64,000 nt of DNA from JAPPLB01 sp965218555 (GCA_965218555.1 OZ244625.1:2418001-2482000); one strand, 5' to 3'; counted from the stretch's first letter, positions 42,415 through 51,897 are shown. The notes: generated by a model from the letters alone, not told the origin. Program-made: numbers and translations.

Positions 42415-42641
42415 CAAGACCTCTCAAGAACAGGTCCACATACGGAGCATTTTTCCGAAGCCTAAGTATAAACGGGGTCTCCAAACGCCGCAAGGCGACG
42501 TTCGCTGATTCATTTTTCTCTCACCGGCTGGAACGCGGTATGGACCGAAACGGCTGTGGTGTCATCATAGTGAGTTCACAATGACTGCCCAGCAGCAGCG
42601 CCGGCACGACTAGCAGCTCAAACACTAAGAGGAGGAAAACC

Positions 42642-43256
42642 ATGGAAGCGATAGCGGGGTTTTTGACCCTGGCAGGGTCAGTGGCGTTCTGGGTGTCGTT
42701 TGTCGGCCTCTTCAGGCCCATCAAGCGCCTGGGCCTGTCCAGCCGCAAGCACTCGGCCCGTGCTTTGCTGCTCTCGTTCGCGGTGATTGCGACTGGAGCC
42801 GCACTGGCACCCGATAAGCCTGAACAGGTCTCTACCCAAGCCATCGATCAGGCCGCGCCTGAAGCCGCCCCTCAGCCCGAGCCCCCCGCCGATCTGCCGC
42901 CGCCGGTCGAAACCGCAGCCGCGCCGGAAAAATTGGAGCCGCAGCCCGATCAGACTCCGGAACCCGCAGCCAAGCGCATCAGCTCACCCGGCCCCAACCG
43001 CATCGAGGGCGAGGACAACATCGGCTGCCGTAGCCGCGACTACAACAGCAAACTCACGCGTATTGCGGTGCAGGGCGACAGAGAGGCATTTGGCCGCGCA
43101 CTGATGGAAGGCGTCTTGTCAGGTGAATGTGTCGTCTTCAAGGCCGGCGAGCCCGTTTTCGTTAGTGACACGGCGATCTTCTCAGGCCTCGTGAAAGTCC
43201 GCCGCAAGGGCGAGATAGACGAATACTGGACCAACTTCGAAGCCGTCACCCGCTAG
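42642..43256 (+). CDS. Membrane protein with proline-rich linker, unknown
   Basis: A 204-residue protein with a strong ribosome binding site (AGAGGAGGAAAACC before the ATG). It has two N-terminal membrane helices (AGFLTLAGSVAFWVSFVGLF and the segment around ALLLSFAVIATGAAL), a Pro/Glu/Ala-rich linker (about residues 60-120) and a compact C-terminal domain (GCRSRDYNSKLTRIAVQGDR, GVLSGECVVFKAGEPVFVSD). The C-terminal domain resembles small secreted proteins of Alphaproteobacteria more than Acidobacteriota proteins I know, so lateral transfer is possible. Function unknown. Confidence 0.7.
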   Translation: MEAIAGFLTLAGSVAFWVSFVGLFRPIKRLGLSSRKHSARALLLSFAVIATGAALAPDKPEQVSTQAIDQAAPEAAPQPEPPADLPPPVETAAAPEKLEPQPDQTPEPAAKRISSPGPNRIEGEDNIGCRSRDYNSKLTRIAVQGDREAFGRALMEGVLSGECVVFKAGEPVFVSDTAIFSGLVKVRRKGEIDEYWTNFEAVTR

Positions 43257-43389
43257 CCGAGAAACGCCCGCCGATCGTGGACGGCATCGGAGAAGACATC
43301 ATGGGCGCACTCCTCCGCGACTGCGCCTTGGATTGAGAGGTGCCGATTTAAGTATCCTTTCAAGCACCGTTACAAGGGGTTTAAAGAGC

Positions 43390-43761
43390 ATGAGTAAGCA
43401 CGATCCCAACAGCAAGCCGGCATGGACGTCGAAGCCCGTGCCTTGCGAAGATTGCGGCCATCCGCTCGAGTACGACTTTTGGAGACCCGGACCGAATCCG
43501 AGCGTCTGCCGGCGCTGCCAGAACAAGCGCTACGAAGTCAAGACCAAGGGAACCCCCGAAGACGAGCGGCGCCGGAAGCACAGGACGCTTCTCGCCAAGC
43601 TGAGACGGCTGCAGGCGCGACTCGCTCGCGACCGGCTAACCCTCGCCCAGGTCCGTGAAGAGTTGAAGGCAACCGCGACTGGCGCGGCCGAAATATTTCC
43701 ACAGCCACGACCGTCTGACAGTGAACGACGCAAAGCTCTATCCGTCGCAAACCTGGCGTAA
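43390..43761 (+). CDS. Zinc-ribbon-type small protein, unknown
   Basis: A 123-residue protein beginning MSKHDPNSKPAW. Two CxxC pairs (PCEDCGHPLEY and VCRRCQNKRYE, 20 residues apart) form a likely zinc ribbon, followed by a long basic helix (KHRTLLAKLRRLQARLARDR) and a short polar tail. It may bind nucleic acid. The ATG at 43390 is chosen because the upstream 19 residues of the frame are not conserved in style; ribosome binding is weak (AAAGAGC). It follows the proline-rich membrane gene by 133 bp. Confidence 0.65.
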   Translation: MSKHDPNSKPAWTSKPVPCEDCGHPLEYDFWRPGPNPSVCRRCQNKRYEVKTKGTPEDERRRKHRTLLAKLRRLQARLARDRLTLAQVREELKATATGAAEIFPQPRPSDSERRKALSVANLA

Positions 43762-43860
43762 ATATCGCCCTCTATTCGTCAACACGCCAGCGCCAGTCGC
43801 AAAACCGAAACGCGGCGCTAATCCTGAACCCCCGTGCTCGCAAACCGCTCATAATCCTAT

Positions 43861-43890
43861 ACGATCCCGTACGATCCCGCACGATCCCGG
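43861..43890. repeat. 10-bp tandem repeat, 3 units
   Basis: ACGATCCCGT, ACGATCCCGC and ACGATCCCGG in a row, 49 bp before the aminotransferase gene. Same 10-bp period as the two repeat sets in the 7.2-8.1 kb stretch. Confidence 0.8.
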
Positions 43891-43938
43891 CTAAAAAGCT
43901 CTCGCTGCCGCGAGTCGCAAACCTGATGTTCCCTAACA

Positions 43939-45090
43939 ATGACTGTCTCGATACCCATCAAAGACAAATTTCCCCAGACCCGTGACTACATCTACTTGAA
44001 CACGGCTGCCGAAGGACTACTCTCCACCGACTCACAGGAAGCGCTGTTGGAGTACGCGCGCGCCAAGGCGAAGGGGAGCATCAACAGGCCGAAGATCTAT
44101 CAAATGGAGGCTGAGACGGTGGGGCTTGCCACCTCATTCCTCAGTGCGCCGAAGGACTCTGTCACCTTTCTGGCCAACGCGACGGAAGGACTCAACCTCC
44201 TCGCCAACTCGATGGATTGGGCACAGGGGGACGAGGTCGTCATTACGGATCTGGAGTTTCCCCCGAACGTGATCACGTGGCTCCGCCTCAGGGAGCGTGG
44301 CGTGCGACTGGAAGTCGTCAAATCGGCCGGTGGCATGATCCGCCTGGAAGACATTACATCTCGCATCGCGCCGCGCACGAAGCTGGTCTCGGTAAGCCAG
44401 GTGAGCTACAAGTCGGGCACCCAACTCCCTTATCTGAAAGAACTTGGCGACGAAGTGCACCAGGCCGGCGCGGTCTTCGCGGTGGATGCGACGCAGGCGC
44501 TGGGTCGTGTGCCGGTCGGCGTCGAGAATGTCGATTTTCTCGTCGCGAGTTCTTACAAGTGGCTTTTCACGCCACACGGCTTGGGGATCACCTATTGCTC
44601 GCCGCAGTTGTTGGAACGTCTGACGCCCGCGACCGCCGGTTGGTATAGCGTGCCAAACATTTTCACCCCTGACCGTTTCGAGCGTTTTGCATTCAAAGAG
44701 GGCGCGGCGCGGTTCGTCTCCGGGATGCCGAACTTCTCGTCAATCTACGCCCTACGCTCCAGCTTGGAGTATCTGTTGGAGATCGGCGTGGCTCATCTCG
44801 ACGAATCGCTGGCTCCACTCGTTCAGAAGATGCGCACCGGGCTCGCCGGTCTGGGGCTGGAGCTACTGACGCCGGAAGATCCGGCGTATCACTCGGGGAT
44901 TGTGTCTTTCGTCCATCCCGCGGCCAAAGAGATCGGTACCGCGTTGGCCGGGCAGGATATTATCGTTTGGGCCAATGACGGGCGGGTTCGCTCGGCGATC
45001 CACCTGTATAACGACGAGTCCGAGGTGGACCGTTATGTCATGGCTGTTGGAAGGATCTTGAATAAGCTTGCCCTTGCATCCAGGAAGTGA
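43939..45090 (+). CDS. Class V aminotransferase (cysteine desulfurase-like)
   Basis: A 383-residue PLP-dependent enzyme of the aminotransferase class V fold. The PLP lysine lies in LVASSYKWLFTPHGLG (about residue 211), and FAVDATQALGRVPVGV, NATEGLNLLANSMDW and SIYALRSSLEYLLEIG are typical of SufS/CsdA- and isopenicillin N epimerase-like members. The catalytic cysteine loop of true cysteine desulfurases is not evident, so the activity may be a selenocysteine lyase-like or epimerase-type reaction. Single gene; no iron-sulfur cluster genes nearby. Confidence 0.88.
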   Translation: MTVSIPIKDKFPQTRDYIYLNTAAEGLLSTDSQEALLEYARAKAKGSINRPKIYQMEAETVGLATSFLSAPKDSVTFLANATEGLNLLANSMDWAQGDEVVITDLEFPPNVITWLRLRERGVRLEVVKSAGGMIRLEDITSRIAPRTKLVSVSQVSYKSGTQLPYLKELGDEVHQAGAVFAVDATQALGRVPVGVENVDFLVASSYKWLFTPHGLGITYCSPQLLERLTPATAGWYSVPNIFTPDRFERFAFKEGAARFVSGMPNFSSIYALRSSLEYLLEIGVAHLDESLAPLVQKMRTGLAGLGLELLTPEDPAYHSGIVSFVHPAAKEIGTALAGQDIIVWANDGRVRSAIHLYNDESEVDRYVMAVGRILNKLALASRK

Positions 45091-45357
45091 TCATCTCGCT
45101 GTGCCGAGACTCCCGTCCCAGCGCCGGCAGCGGTCAGTGATTGCTAGCACTGCTTGGAGCGATCGTCGCGCCCTCATAAGCAACGACTTGCGACGTGACG
45201 TTCTTATGGATTTTTCGCAGCAACGGCAGGTCTATGCACCGCAACCTCTCCCGAGCGGAAGCTAAAGCACCAATGCTCGTGCCGGCCTCCGCCTTAATGA
45301 CGCACCGCAGCGGAGAGCCCCAACGGGCAATAACAAGTTAGTGCGTGTTGCCGGCCG

Positions 45358-45372
45358 GGCCTTCTGGGCCCC
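45358..45372. terminator. Hairpin between convergent genes
   Basis: GGGCC-TTCTG-GGCCC, a 5-bp GC stem directly downstream of the leftward M23 peptidase stop and at the end of the gap after the aminotransferase gene. It lacks a T run on either strand, so it is only a candidate transcript-end structure. Confidence 0.3.
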
Positions 45373-45377
45373 TCTCG

Positions 45378-46289
45378 TTAGTCGGCGAACTGGAAGGAAC
45401 TGCGGCGGAGATTGTTTCTCTGCAAATAGCGGTAGGGATTGACCGGAGTGTCCTTGAAGCGAACTTCGTAGTGCAGATGCGGCGAAGTGGTCCTTCCGGT
45501 TGCGCCGGTCCGGCCGATCACTTGCCCCCGGCGGACGATTTCTCCGGATCGTACAAACAATTCAGAAAGATGAGCGTAATGCGTCGAAAGGAAATTCGGT
45601 CCGTGATTGAGAACGACTCGCTTACCGTACTGGCCGATCCAACCGCTCTCGGTCACCATGCCGTCGGCAGCAGCGACGACAGGGGCGCCGTGCCGCGAAC
45701 GAATGTCTACGCCGGGGTGGAAGGCGCCCTCTCCGCTGAACGGGTCGCGGCGGGTGCCAAATGAAGAACTCAGAGCGCCTCGTACCGGCCATACCGACGG
45801 CGTCGTATTCTCAAGCCAGTACCAGAGCGGCTTTCTGCCGGTCGGCGACAAACGCACTTGCTGCAGGAAATCATATTGGCTGACGAAGTCCTCATAGCCG
45901 CGCTTGGCGGACGGTTCCGCCGGGGCTGGCGTCTCAGACGCCTCAGGACGCTTGATGCCGAACGCAATCGACACTTCAGACGCTAACTCTCCGAGCGAAG
46001 CGATTTGTGAGTTCCGCTCGTCGACCGTCTTCTGCAGTTCCGCGTTGTGGCGCTGCAGGGCTTCTTTTTTGTCGCGCAACTCGTTGAATGCCGCGGCCTT
46101 CCAGAGCATACGAGCATAGCTGGACACCAACCCCAGGCCTACGATCGCCCCGAACAAGGCAAAGCTCAGCACGATGTGGATCGCGTAGTGAGGAATGTGG
46201 ATGCGTCGAATGCGGCCGTGGACGGAATGCGCCACGACAACAATGAGATAATGCTTTCGGATGGGTGTTGGGGTGCTTGAGCTTGACAC
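45378..46289 (-). CDS. M23-family (LytM-type) peptidase, membrane-anchored
   Basis: A 303-residue cell-wall hydrolase or regulator. One N-terminal membrane helix (about residues 36-56) and a coiled coil (ELRDKKEALQRHNAELQKTV) precede the M23 domain. Metal ligands are in GAFHPGVDIRSRHG (His, Asp), the catalytic pair in LSTHYAHLSEL and TSPHLHYEVRF, so it looks active. The start is a GTG without a clear ribosome binding site; the transmembrane segment supports a start near there. Convergent with the aminotransferase gene. Confidence 0.92.
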   Translation of the reverse strand: MSSSSTPTPIRKHYLIVVVAHSVHGRIRRIHIPHYAIHIVLSFALFGAIVGLGLVSSYARMLWKAAAFNELRDKKEALQRHNAELQKTVDERNSQIASLGELASEVSIAFGIKRPEASETPAPAEPSAKRGYEDFVSQYDFLQQVRLSPTGRKPLWYWLENTTPSVWPVRGALSSSFGTRRDPFSGEGAFHPGVDIRSRHGAPVVAAADGMVTESGWIGQYGKRVVLNHGPNFLSTHYAHLSELFVRSGEIVRRGQVIGRTGATGRTTSPHLHYEVRFKDTPVNPYRYLQRNNLRRSSFQFAD

Positions 46290-46473
46290 TGGCTACCGGC
46301 CTTGCGGGTGACGGGCACCAATGATTCCCGTGGGGAAAACCGCCGACTCAATCCTGGGCCAACGATATCCCTGCACGCTAGCAAGTTTCCGGAAATCTGT
46401 CAAGACGGTTACAGCCCCTGGGAATGATTTCGCTCCCTGAATCCTTACAAACTTGCAGTCATACCCTGCCGGG

Positions 46474-47409
46474 ATGGTCGAAAACGAGGTCATTGAGAGC
46501 ATCCGAAAAAGGGCTTCGCATGCCCGCCAGACGGGTGTCCGTTTGGGAATCGGAGACGATACAGCCGTCGTAAAGCCCCTTCCGAGCGGCTGTGACAGCC
46601 TGCTGACGACTGACCAAATCATTGAAAACACACACTTTCTAAAGAGCAGCCATCCTCCGGACGCCCTCGGATGGAAATGCTTGGCCCGCGGTCTCAGCGA
46701 CATCGCCGCCATGGGGGGGGGACCGCTTCAATTCCTGCTGTCCCTGGGGCTGCCGGAGTGGGCGCTCGCCGACGGTTGGTTAAAGGAATTCCTATCTGAA
46801 ATGTTCCAACTGGCCGGTTCCTCGGGAACCACCCTCGTCGGGGGCGATGTGGCTCGGGCAGAGCGGTTCACTGCACATGTCACCGTCACGGGCTCGGTTC
46901 CTGCAGGCACAGCCCTCCGTCGCGACAAAGCCCGCCTCGGCAACGTCGTTTACATATCGGGGGAACTCGGCGGATCCGTTCTCGGTCTCGAGAGGCTGCA
47001 ATCGGTCACGGAGCCGCATGACGACCCAGCGATCGAACGCCATCTCCGCCCGCAGCCCCGCCTCGACCTCGGTCGTTACCTCCGAAAGGCCGGGCGGGCA
47101 ACCGCCGCCATTGACCTGAGCGACGGGCTTTCCACAGACGCTCGGCGAGTCGCCGAGGCGAGCCGAGTCGGCATCGAGATCGATGAGTCCGCTGTACCCC
47201 GCTTCGCCGGCGCTGCCGTCGAGCACGCTCTGCACGGCGGCGAAGAGTACGAGTTGTTGTTCACGGCCCGACCCTCCACCCCGATGCCAAAGAGTTGGAA
47301 GGGCGTTCGCATCACGCCCATCGGAACGGTCATCGCCCGCCGAGGGGTTTTCCTCACCTCGTCGGGCAAGAGCCGGCCTCTTGAGCCGCAAGGCTTCAAG
47401 CATTTTTGA
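46474..47409 (+). CDS. thiL: Thiamine-monophosphate kinase
   Basis: A 311-residue kinase that makes thiamine diphosphate from thiamine monophosphate. Family motifs are GIGDDTAVVKP, LLTTDQIIENTHF, ARGLSDIAAMGGGPL, TLVGGDVARA, AAIDLSDGLSTDARRV and the C-terminal HGGEEYELLFT. The ATG at 46474 (MVENEVIESIRKRAS) is used; a TTG 21 bases upstream is less likely. It is convergent with the RidA-family gene (39 bp). Confidence 0.95.
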   Translation: MVENEVIESIRKRASHARQTGVRLGIGDDTAVVKPLPSGCDSLLTTDQIIENTHFLKSSHPPDALGWKCLARGLSDIAAMGGGPLQFLLSLGLPEWALADGWLKEFLSEMFQLAGSSGTTLVGGDVARAERFTAHVTVTGSVPAGTALRRDKARLGNVVYISGELGGSVLGLERLQSVTEPHDDPAIERHLRPQPRLDLGRYLRKAGRATAAIDLSDGLSTDARRVAEASRVGIEIDESAVPRFAGAAVEHALHGGEEYELLFTARPSTPMPKSWKGVRITPIGTVIARRGVFLTSSGKSRPLEPQGFKHF

Positions 47410-47448
47410 AAACGATCGGCGAATTCCGCCGACGCTCTTGTTGGCGTG

Positions 47449-47901
47449 TTATTTTGCCGCCGTAACCGTAATTTCGATCCGGGCTTTACCCACGAGACTC
47501 GCGATGCCCACTGTCGTCCGTGCAGGCGGGTCCTTCTTGAAGTACTCCCGGAAGATGCCACTCATTGTCGAGAAGTTCGAGATATCGGTCAGGTAGACCT
47601 TCGCGTCGACCACATCATCGAACGTATAATCGGCGTCCGTCAGGATCATCTCGATGCGCTTGAACGTCGAATGAACTTCTTCGGCGAAATCTTTCGGATA
47701 CTCGCCGGTTTCAATGCTGCCGCCCGTCTGGCCGGCGACCCACAAGATGTTGCCCACCTGCACGCCGGGACTGAACGGCATGTTGGGGCGGTGTTGCTTC
47801 ATCTTGGGCGGATAGATGATCTTTTTTTCGGCGCTGATCACGCCAGGGGCCAACAGCAGGCCCACAAGGCAAAGAAGTATCGGGATTCCTCTTTTCTTCA
47901 C
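47449..47901 (-). CDS. Exported RidA-family protein
   Basis: A 150-residue protein of the RidA/YjgF/YER057c family, typically enamine/imine deaminases. Here a signal peptide (GIPILLCLVGLLLAPGVISA) precedes the RidA fold (MPFSPGVQVGNILWVAGQTG, FDDVVDAKVYLTDISNFSTM, ARTTVGIASLVGKARIEITV). Arginine near the C-terminus (ARTTVG) matches the substrate-binding Arg of RidA. The GTG at 47899-47901 with GGAGGA about 8 bases upstream decides the start; longer frames reach into sequence without protein-like character. An exported RidA is unusual, as the family is mostly cytoplasmic. Confidence 0.85.
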   Translation of the reverse strand: MKKRGIPILLCLVGLLLAPGVISAEKKIIYPPKMKQHRPNMPFSPGVQVGNILWVAGQTGGSIETGEYPKDFAEEVHSTFKRIEMILTDADYTFDDVVDAKVYLTDISNFSTMSGIFREYFKKDPPARTTVGIASLVGKARIEITVTAAK

Positions 47902-48031
47902 GGGTACATTCCTCCGAAGGATGGTTGGGGATTGTGAGCGTCCCAGGCCGGATGAGCCACTTTGCGACGCCTTCGCCCCAGGGACAGGCAAACGAGACTC
48001 ACCATCTTAACGCAGTCCTGCTCGGGTTCTT

Positions 48032-49204
48032 TCACACGACGGCGGTCATCTTGTCGCGGTCCCACCGAACGCGCTTGCCGTGCTGCAGTGACAGATTCCC
48101 GAGATGCAGCACCAGCGCCGATTGAAAGCCAATTTCGATCGGCGCTGAAGGCGTCTTGCGATGCCGGACCGCCTCCAGAAAGCTATTCACGTGCTCCGTG
48201 GTTGCTTGGCCGAACCCGCCCGGCCGATTGTCGTCGATCGAGGGCTCTATCGGCGCATCCCTGGGGAAAACGCGCAAGAACTCCCGGCCCAGATCCATTC
48301 GGCCTTCGTCACCGTCGTAGGCGTTGAGCTGGTCGTCCTTGCCGGGATACCGCATGGCCGCGTAGTTGATCGTGAACACGGCCAGGAAGTCCTCGGGATA
48401 CTCCGCCGCCACCACTACCGACTCCGGCCGGTCCGCGCCCTCCATATGTCCCCGGCAAGCGGAAGCGTTCACGGCTGAGGGATACCCTGCGTCCATGATC
48501 ATGTGGATCGAGTCAAAGATATGCGCGCCTTGATCGATCACGATGCCACCCGCGTAATCGGCGAAGTATCGCCAATTGAAGAAAAGCGACTCGCTCTTGG
48601 CCGTCGGTTTGGCCGGGCCAATCCACTGATCCCAGTCGATCGGCCCTTCGAACTTTCCGTCCCGCAGCGTCAGGCTGTTGTTCAACCAGTACGTGCGGAC
48701 CATCCGAACCGTTCCCAGCTTGCCCGAACGCCTCAGGTCCCGCGCCTGTTGATACAAGGAATAGCTCCGTCGCTGCATGCCTACCTGGACGACTCGGTCG
48801 GAAGCGTGGACTGCCTTGACCATCTCGACGCCCTCTTCGGGCGTGCGGCACAGGGGTTTTTCGATGTAGACGTCCTTGCCGGCAGCGATCGCATCGAGCA
48901 ACATCCGGTGATGCCAGTGCTCGGGCGTGGCAATGATGACGGCGTCGATGTCCTTGTTGTCGAGCAGCTTTTTATAGTCACGATAGGCTTGTGCTCCCGG
49001 ACCGGCTGCCGACAACCCCGCTTCGAGATTCGGCTCGTAAATGTCGCAAACCGCTGCTACCTCGACGTCCTCGTGCCGCCGAAAACGTCTCGTCAACGTA
49101 CGGCCCCGGCCTCCGCTTCCAATCAGGGCGGCGCGGATCCGCTCGGAAGGCCCGGCCGCCAACGCAACCCCGCTGCTCGCCATCAGGAAAAGTCTTCGGT
49201 TCAT
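48032..49204 (-). CDS. Gfo/Idh/MocA-family oxidoreductase, exported
   Basis: A 390-residue NAD(P)-dependent oxidoreductase. A short signal (MNRRLFLMASSGVALAAG) is followed by the Rossmann motif RAALIGSGGRGRTL, the family core EHWHHRMLLDAIAAGKDVYI, EKPLCRTPEEGVEMV and the C-terminal domain with GGIVIDQGAHIFDSIHMIMD. The typical EKP lysine and the catalytic His are present. Substrate unknown; such exported members are frequent in Planctomycetota and Acidobacteriota. Single gene on the minus strand. Confidence 0.9.
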   Translation of the reverse strand: MNRRLFLMASSGVALAAGPSERIRAALIGSGGRGRTLTRRFRRHEDVEVAAVCDIYEPNLEAGLSAAGPGAQAYRDYKKLLDNKDIDAVIIATPEHWHHRMLLDAIAAGKDVYIEKPLCRTPEEGVEMVKAVHASDRVVQVGMQRRSYSLYQQARDLRRSGKLGTVRMVRTYWLNNSLTLRDGKFEGPIDWDQWIGPAKPTAKSESLFFNWRYFADYAGGIVIDQGAHIFDSIHMIMDAGYPSAVNASACRGHMEGADRPESVVVAAEYPEDFLAVFTINYAAMRYPGKDDQLNAYDGDEGRMDLGREFLRVFPRDAPIEPSIDDNRPGGFGQATTEHVNSFLEAVRHRKTPSAPIEIGFQSALVLHLGNLSLQHGKRVRWDRDKMTAVV

Positions 49205-49305
49205 TCTGATTCCCTCCCCGGTTCCTACTCTCGATTCCCGAGCATATCATCACGGCGCCGGAGAAACGTCAGGCCCGCATTCGGTTACCCTGCTAGTAGA
49301 CTCTC

Positions 49306-50160
49306 ATGCGGCCTCTCCTCCGGCTGATTGCTCTATTGCTCTGCGTCGGGACGTTGTCCGTCCCTCTCGCCGGTCAGCCCGAAGCAGAACCTGAAGCCGC
49401 GCCCCGGCTCATCTTCGGAGGCGAACCGCTCGTCTTGCCTCTCGCATGCTGGGAGGAAGACCTGCTGCGCGCGGGTCTGGTTTGCAACGATGTCACGCCT
49501 TGCTCGCTCGTGATGGAGCTGGTCGCCATCGGCAACCTTGGCGACCGCGTCTACGTGATGGGGAACGTCCATGCGTCGGCCGGAACGGTCTCGTCCGTGC
49601 TGCTCGCCAGCGACGACAAAGGCCAAACCTGGACCGAGTCCCTCGATCGCATATCCGGTGGAAGTCTCGAGATCTTCCGAGCCGTCGACGCAAAGCACGG
49701 CTGGATCGGCGGCCAACAATGGGAAGCCGACACATCCCCCATTCCGTTCATGCTCTCCACGCGCAACGGCGGAGAGAGGTGGACCGACCGGTACATCTGG
49801 GAAGAGGACGACCGCAACGGCATCGTGCGGGAGTTCGATTTCGAGAACCCTCGTCACGGGTTTCTCCTCATTGAGCGAACGAACGCCGACGGGGACCCAT
49901 TCGAGCTGTACGAAACGAGGACGGGGGGCAGTTCGTGGAACATCCGTGGGATGACCAGTCAGGAGCCGGAGATCCCATTCGATCCTGTCGAAGGGGAAGA
50001 CCGCTGGCGCCTCCGAGAAGACCTTTCAAGCGGAACCTACTGGGTGGAAGAGAGAGAGGATAGCAACTGGAAGCCCATGAGCGCCTTCGCGCCGAAGGTC
50101 GGCACCTGCAACAACATGGAACGCAAACACGAAAGACCTCCCGCACTCACCCTTGACTGA
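49306..50160 (+). CDS. Secreted BNR/sialidase-like repeat protein
   Basis: A 284-residue secreted protein of unknown function. Signal peptide (PLLRLIALLLCVGTLSVPLA) followed by beta-propeller-like repeats with Asp-box motifs: LASDDKGQTWTES (about 104), STRNGGERWTDRY (about 150) and ETRTGGSSWNI (about 204). The repeats resemble photosynthesis system II assembly factor YCF48/BNR domains. No enzymatic motif is evident. Confidence 0.78.
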   Translation: MRPLLRLIALLLCVGTLSVPLAGQPEAEPEAAPRLIFGGEPLVLPLACWEEDLLRAGLVCNDVTPCSLVMELVAIGNLGDRVYVMGNVHASAGTVSSVLLASDDKGQTWTESLDRISGGSLEIFRAVDAKHGWIGGQQWEADTSPIPFMLSTRNGGERWTDRYIWEEDDRNGIVREFDFENPRHGFLLIERTNADGDPFELYETRTGGSSWNIRGMTSQEPEIPFDPVEGEDRWRLREDLSSGTYWVEEREDSNWKPMSAFAPKVGTCNNMERKHERPPALTLD

Positions 50161-50463
50161 TCAAGCGGCCTTTCCGGTATCAATCGGAACAGGGTTCGGC
50201 TTCGAAGCGTTCACCGAGCGCACTGCTGAGAAATTCAGGCCCGCGATTCCAAACGCAAGCCCCGGGGAAGATGGTCACCTGTTTCTCTTGGTGGAGGCGC
50301 TCCCATCCCTGCTGCCCCTTGTCCCTTGCATTGCGCGCTTCTGGTCCCCGTGCTAGCATCAAACTTGATGGGTGCTGCGCGGCTTCCCGCGGTCTAGGCG
50401 AGGCTGGAAGCCCATAGGGTTCCGAATGTCTGCTGTTTCCTTCTCGCCGGGTTTTCCAGTAAC
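50161..50463. other. Intergenic stretch before tRNA-Asp
   Basis: 303 bp without a gene. TTGCGC (50331-50336), a 17-bp spacer and TAGCAT (50354-50359) form a weak promoter-like pair about 100 bp before the tRNA. Confidence 0.35.
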
Positions 50464-50540
<77 letters not shown>

Positions 50541-50613
50541 CTCCTTCTCTCCCATCCTTGTTGCTTGACCGTGTTCCATCCGGCGCCGCTGAGCGCCTCA
50601 CTCAGAGTCTCTT

Positions 50614-51897
50614 ATGGCGAACGTCTTCCCCTTCCCGGCCTTCCGCTACACCGAGAAGGCGGGGCCGATCCAAAACCTCGTCACGCAGCCGTATGACAAG
50701 ATCCCGCCGGATTTGCAGCAGAAATACTACGACGCCAGCCCCAACAATTTCGTTCGTCTGACAAAAGGCCGTGAGAAGCCGGGTGACAACGACACGAATA
50801 ATGTCTACACGCGCGCCGCGTCTGACCTCGAAGCGTGGGTCCGCTATGGCATCCTGGCGCAGGATGCAGCGCCCGCCTTCTACCCCTACTTCCAGCAATT
50901 CAAGCATCCCGAAAGCGGCGAGGTGCTGGTTCGCCAGGGGTTCATCGGTTTGACGGAGACCCTTCCGTACGAGAAGAAGGTCATCTTCGGACACGAGCTG
51001 ACGCACCGAGGCCCTAAGTTCGATCGCTTGCAGCTTACGCGACACACCAAGTCGCACTTCGGGCAACTCTTCGTGCTGTATGACGACCCCGAACGAGCCG
51101 TCGAGACTCGTCTCGATGAAGCGGCGGAATCGGCGCCGGTTATCGACGTCATCGACCACCGTGACGTGTATCACCGCGTTTGGAAGATTGACGATCCCGC
51201 CATCACCGCTGAAATCCAGGGCGTCATGGCCGACAAGAAGATCCTTATCGCCGACGGCCACCACCGCTACGAGACATCCTTGGCATACGCCGAGGAAAAT
51301 GTCGGTGTCCCCGGTGCGGACCGCGTCATGATGACCTTCGTAAACATGCGGGCGGCTGGTCTGGTTGTGCTTGCGACCCATCGCGTCCTCACGGGCTTGA
51401 GTGGCTTTCCGGCCGAAGCCTTCCGCCAAACGGCCGAGCAGTGGTTCGACACCGAAGTTTTTTCAAGCTCCGACGAGCTGCGGGAAGCCCTCGACTCAGC
51501 ACCGGCCGGCCGCTCAGCCATCGGCGTCAGTCTCCAAGGCGCCACAAGACACTACTTGCTCAGGGGCCGCCCGGACGCCCTCGAAACTTGCCTGCCGGAT
51601 GCCGGTCCGGAAGAAAGAACCCTCGATGTAGTCGTGCTCCACAAACTGCTGTTCGCTGAAGTCCTGGGAATCTCCGCCGAAGATGTCCGCGAGTTGAAGA
51701 ACATCAGCTATATTCGTGGGTTCGACGCTGCCGTCGATGAGGTCCGCTCGGGTCAGGCGCAAGTCGCGTTTCTGCTCCGCCCGGTCGATGTGCAAAAGGT
51801 TGCGCAGATATCCTTCGGGGGTGGAGTGATGCCCCAGAAGTCCACGGATTTCTATCCGAAGCTCTTGTCGGGTCTTACTGTTTACCGAACAGGGTGA
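50614..51897 (+). CDS. DUF1015 family protein
   Basis: A 427-residue cytoplasmic protein of the DUF1015 family, conserved in many bacteria. Signatures: NVFPFPAFRYTEKAGPIQNL, TQPYDKIPPDLQQKYYDASP, YYPYFQ-like stretch, KILIADGHHRYETSLAY (about residues 209-225) and DFYPKLLSGLTVYRTG at the end. Serine-kinase-type activity is suggested for relatives, not proven here. It starts 73 bp after tRNA-Asp and overlaps the leftward small membrane gene tail to tail by 23 bp. Confidence 0.9.
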   Translation: MANVFPFPAFRYTEKAGPIQNLVTQPYDKIPPDLQQKYYDASPNNFVRLTKGREKPGDNDTNNVYTRAASDLEAWVRYGILAQDAAPAFYPYFQQFKHPESGEVLVRQGFIGLTETLPYEKKVIFGHELTHRGPKFDRLQLTRHTKSHFGQLFVLYDDPERAVETRLDEAAESAPVIDVIDHRDVYHRVWKIDDPAITAEIQGVMADKKILIADGHHRYETSLAYAEENVGVPGADRVMMTFVNMRAAGLVVLATHRVLTGLSGFPAEAFRQTAEQWFDTEVFSSSDELREALDSAPAGRSAIGVSLQGATRHYLLRGRPDALETCLPDAGPEERTLDVVVLHKLLFAEVLGISAEDVRELKNISYIRGFDAAVDEVRSGQAQVAFLLRPVDVQKVAQISFGGGVMPQKSTDFYPKLLSGLTVYRTG

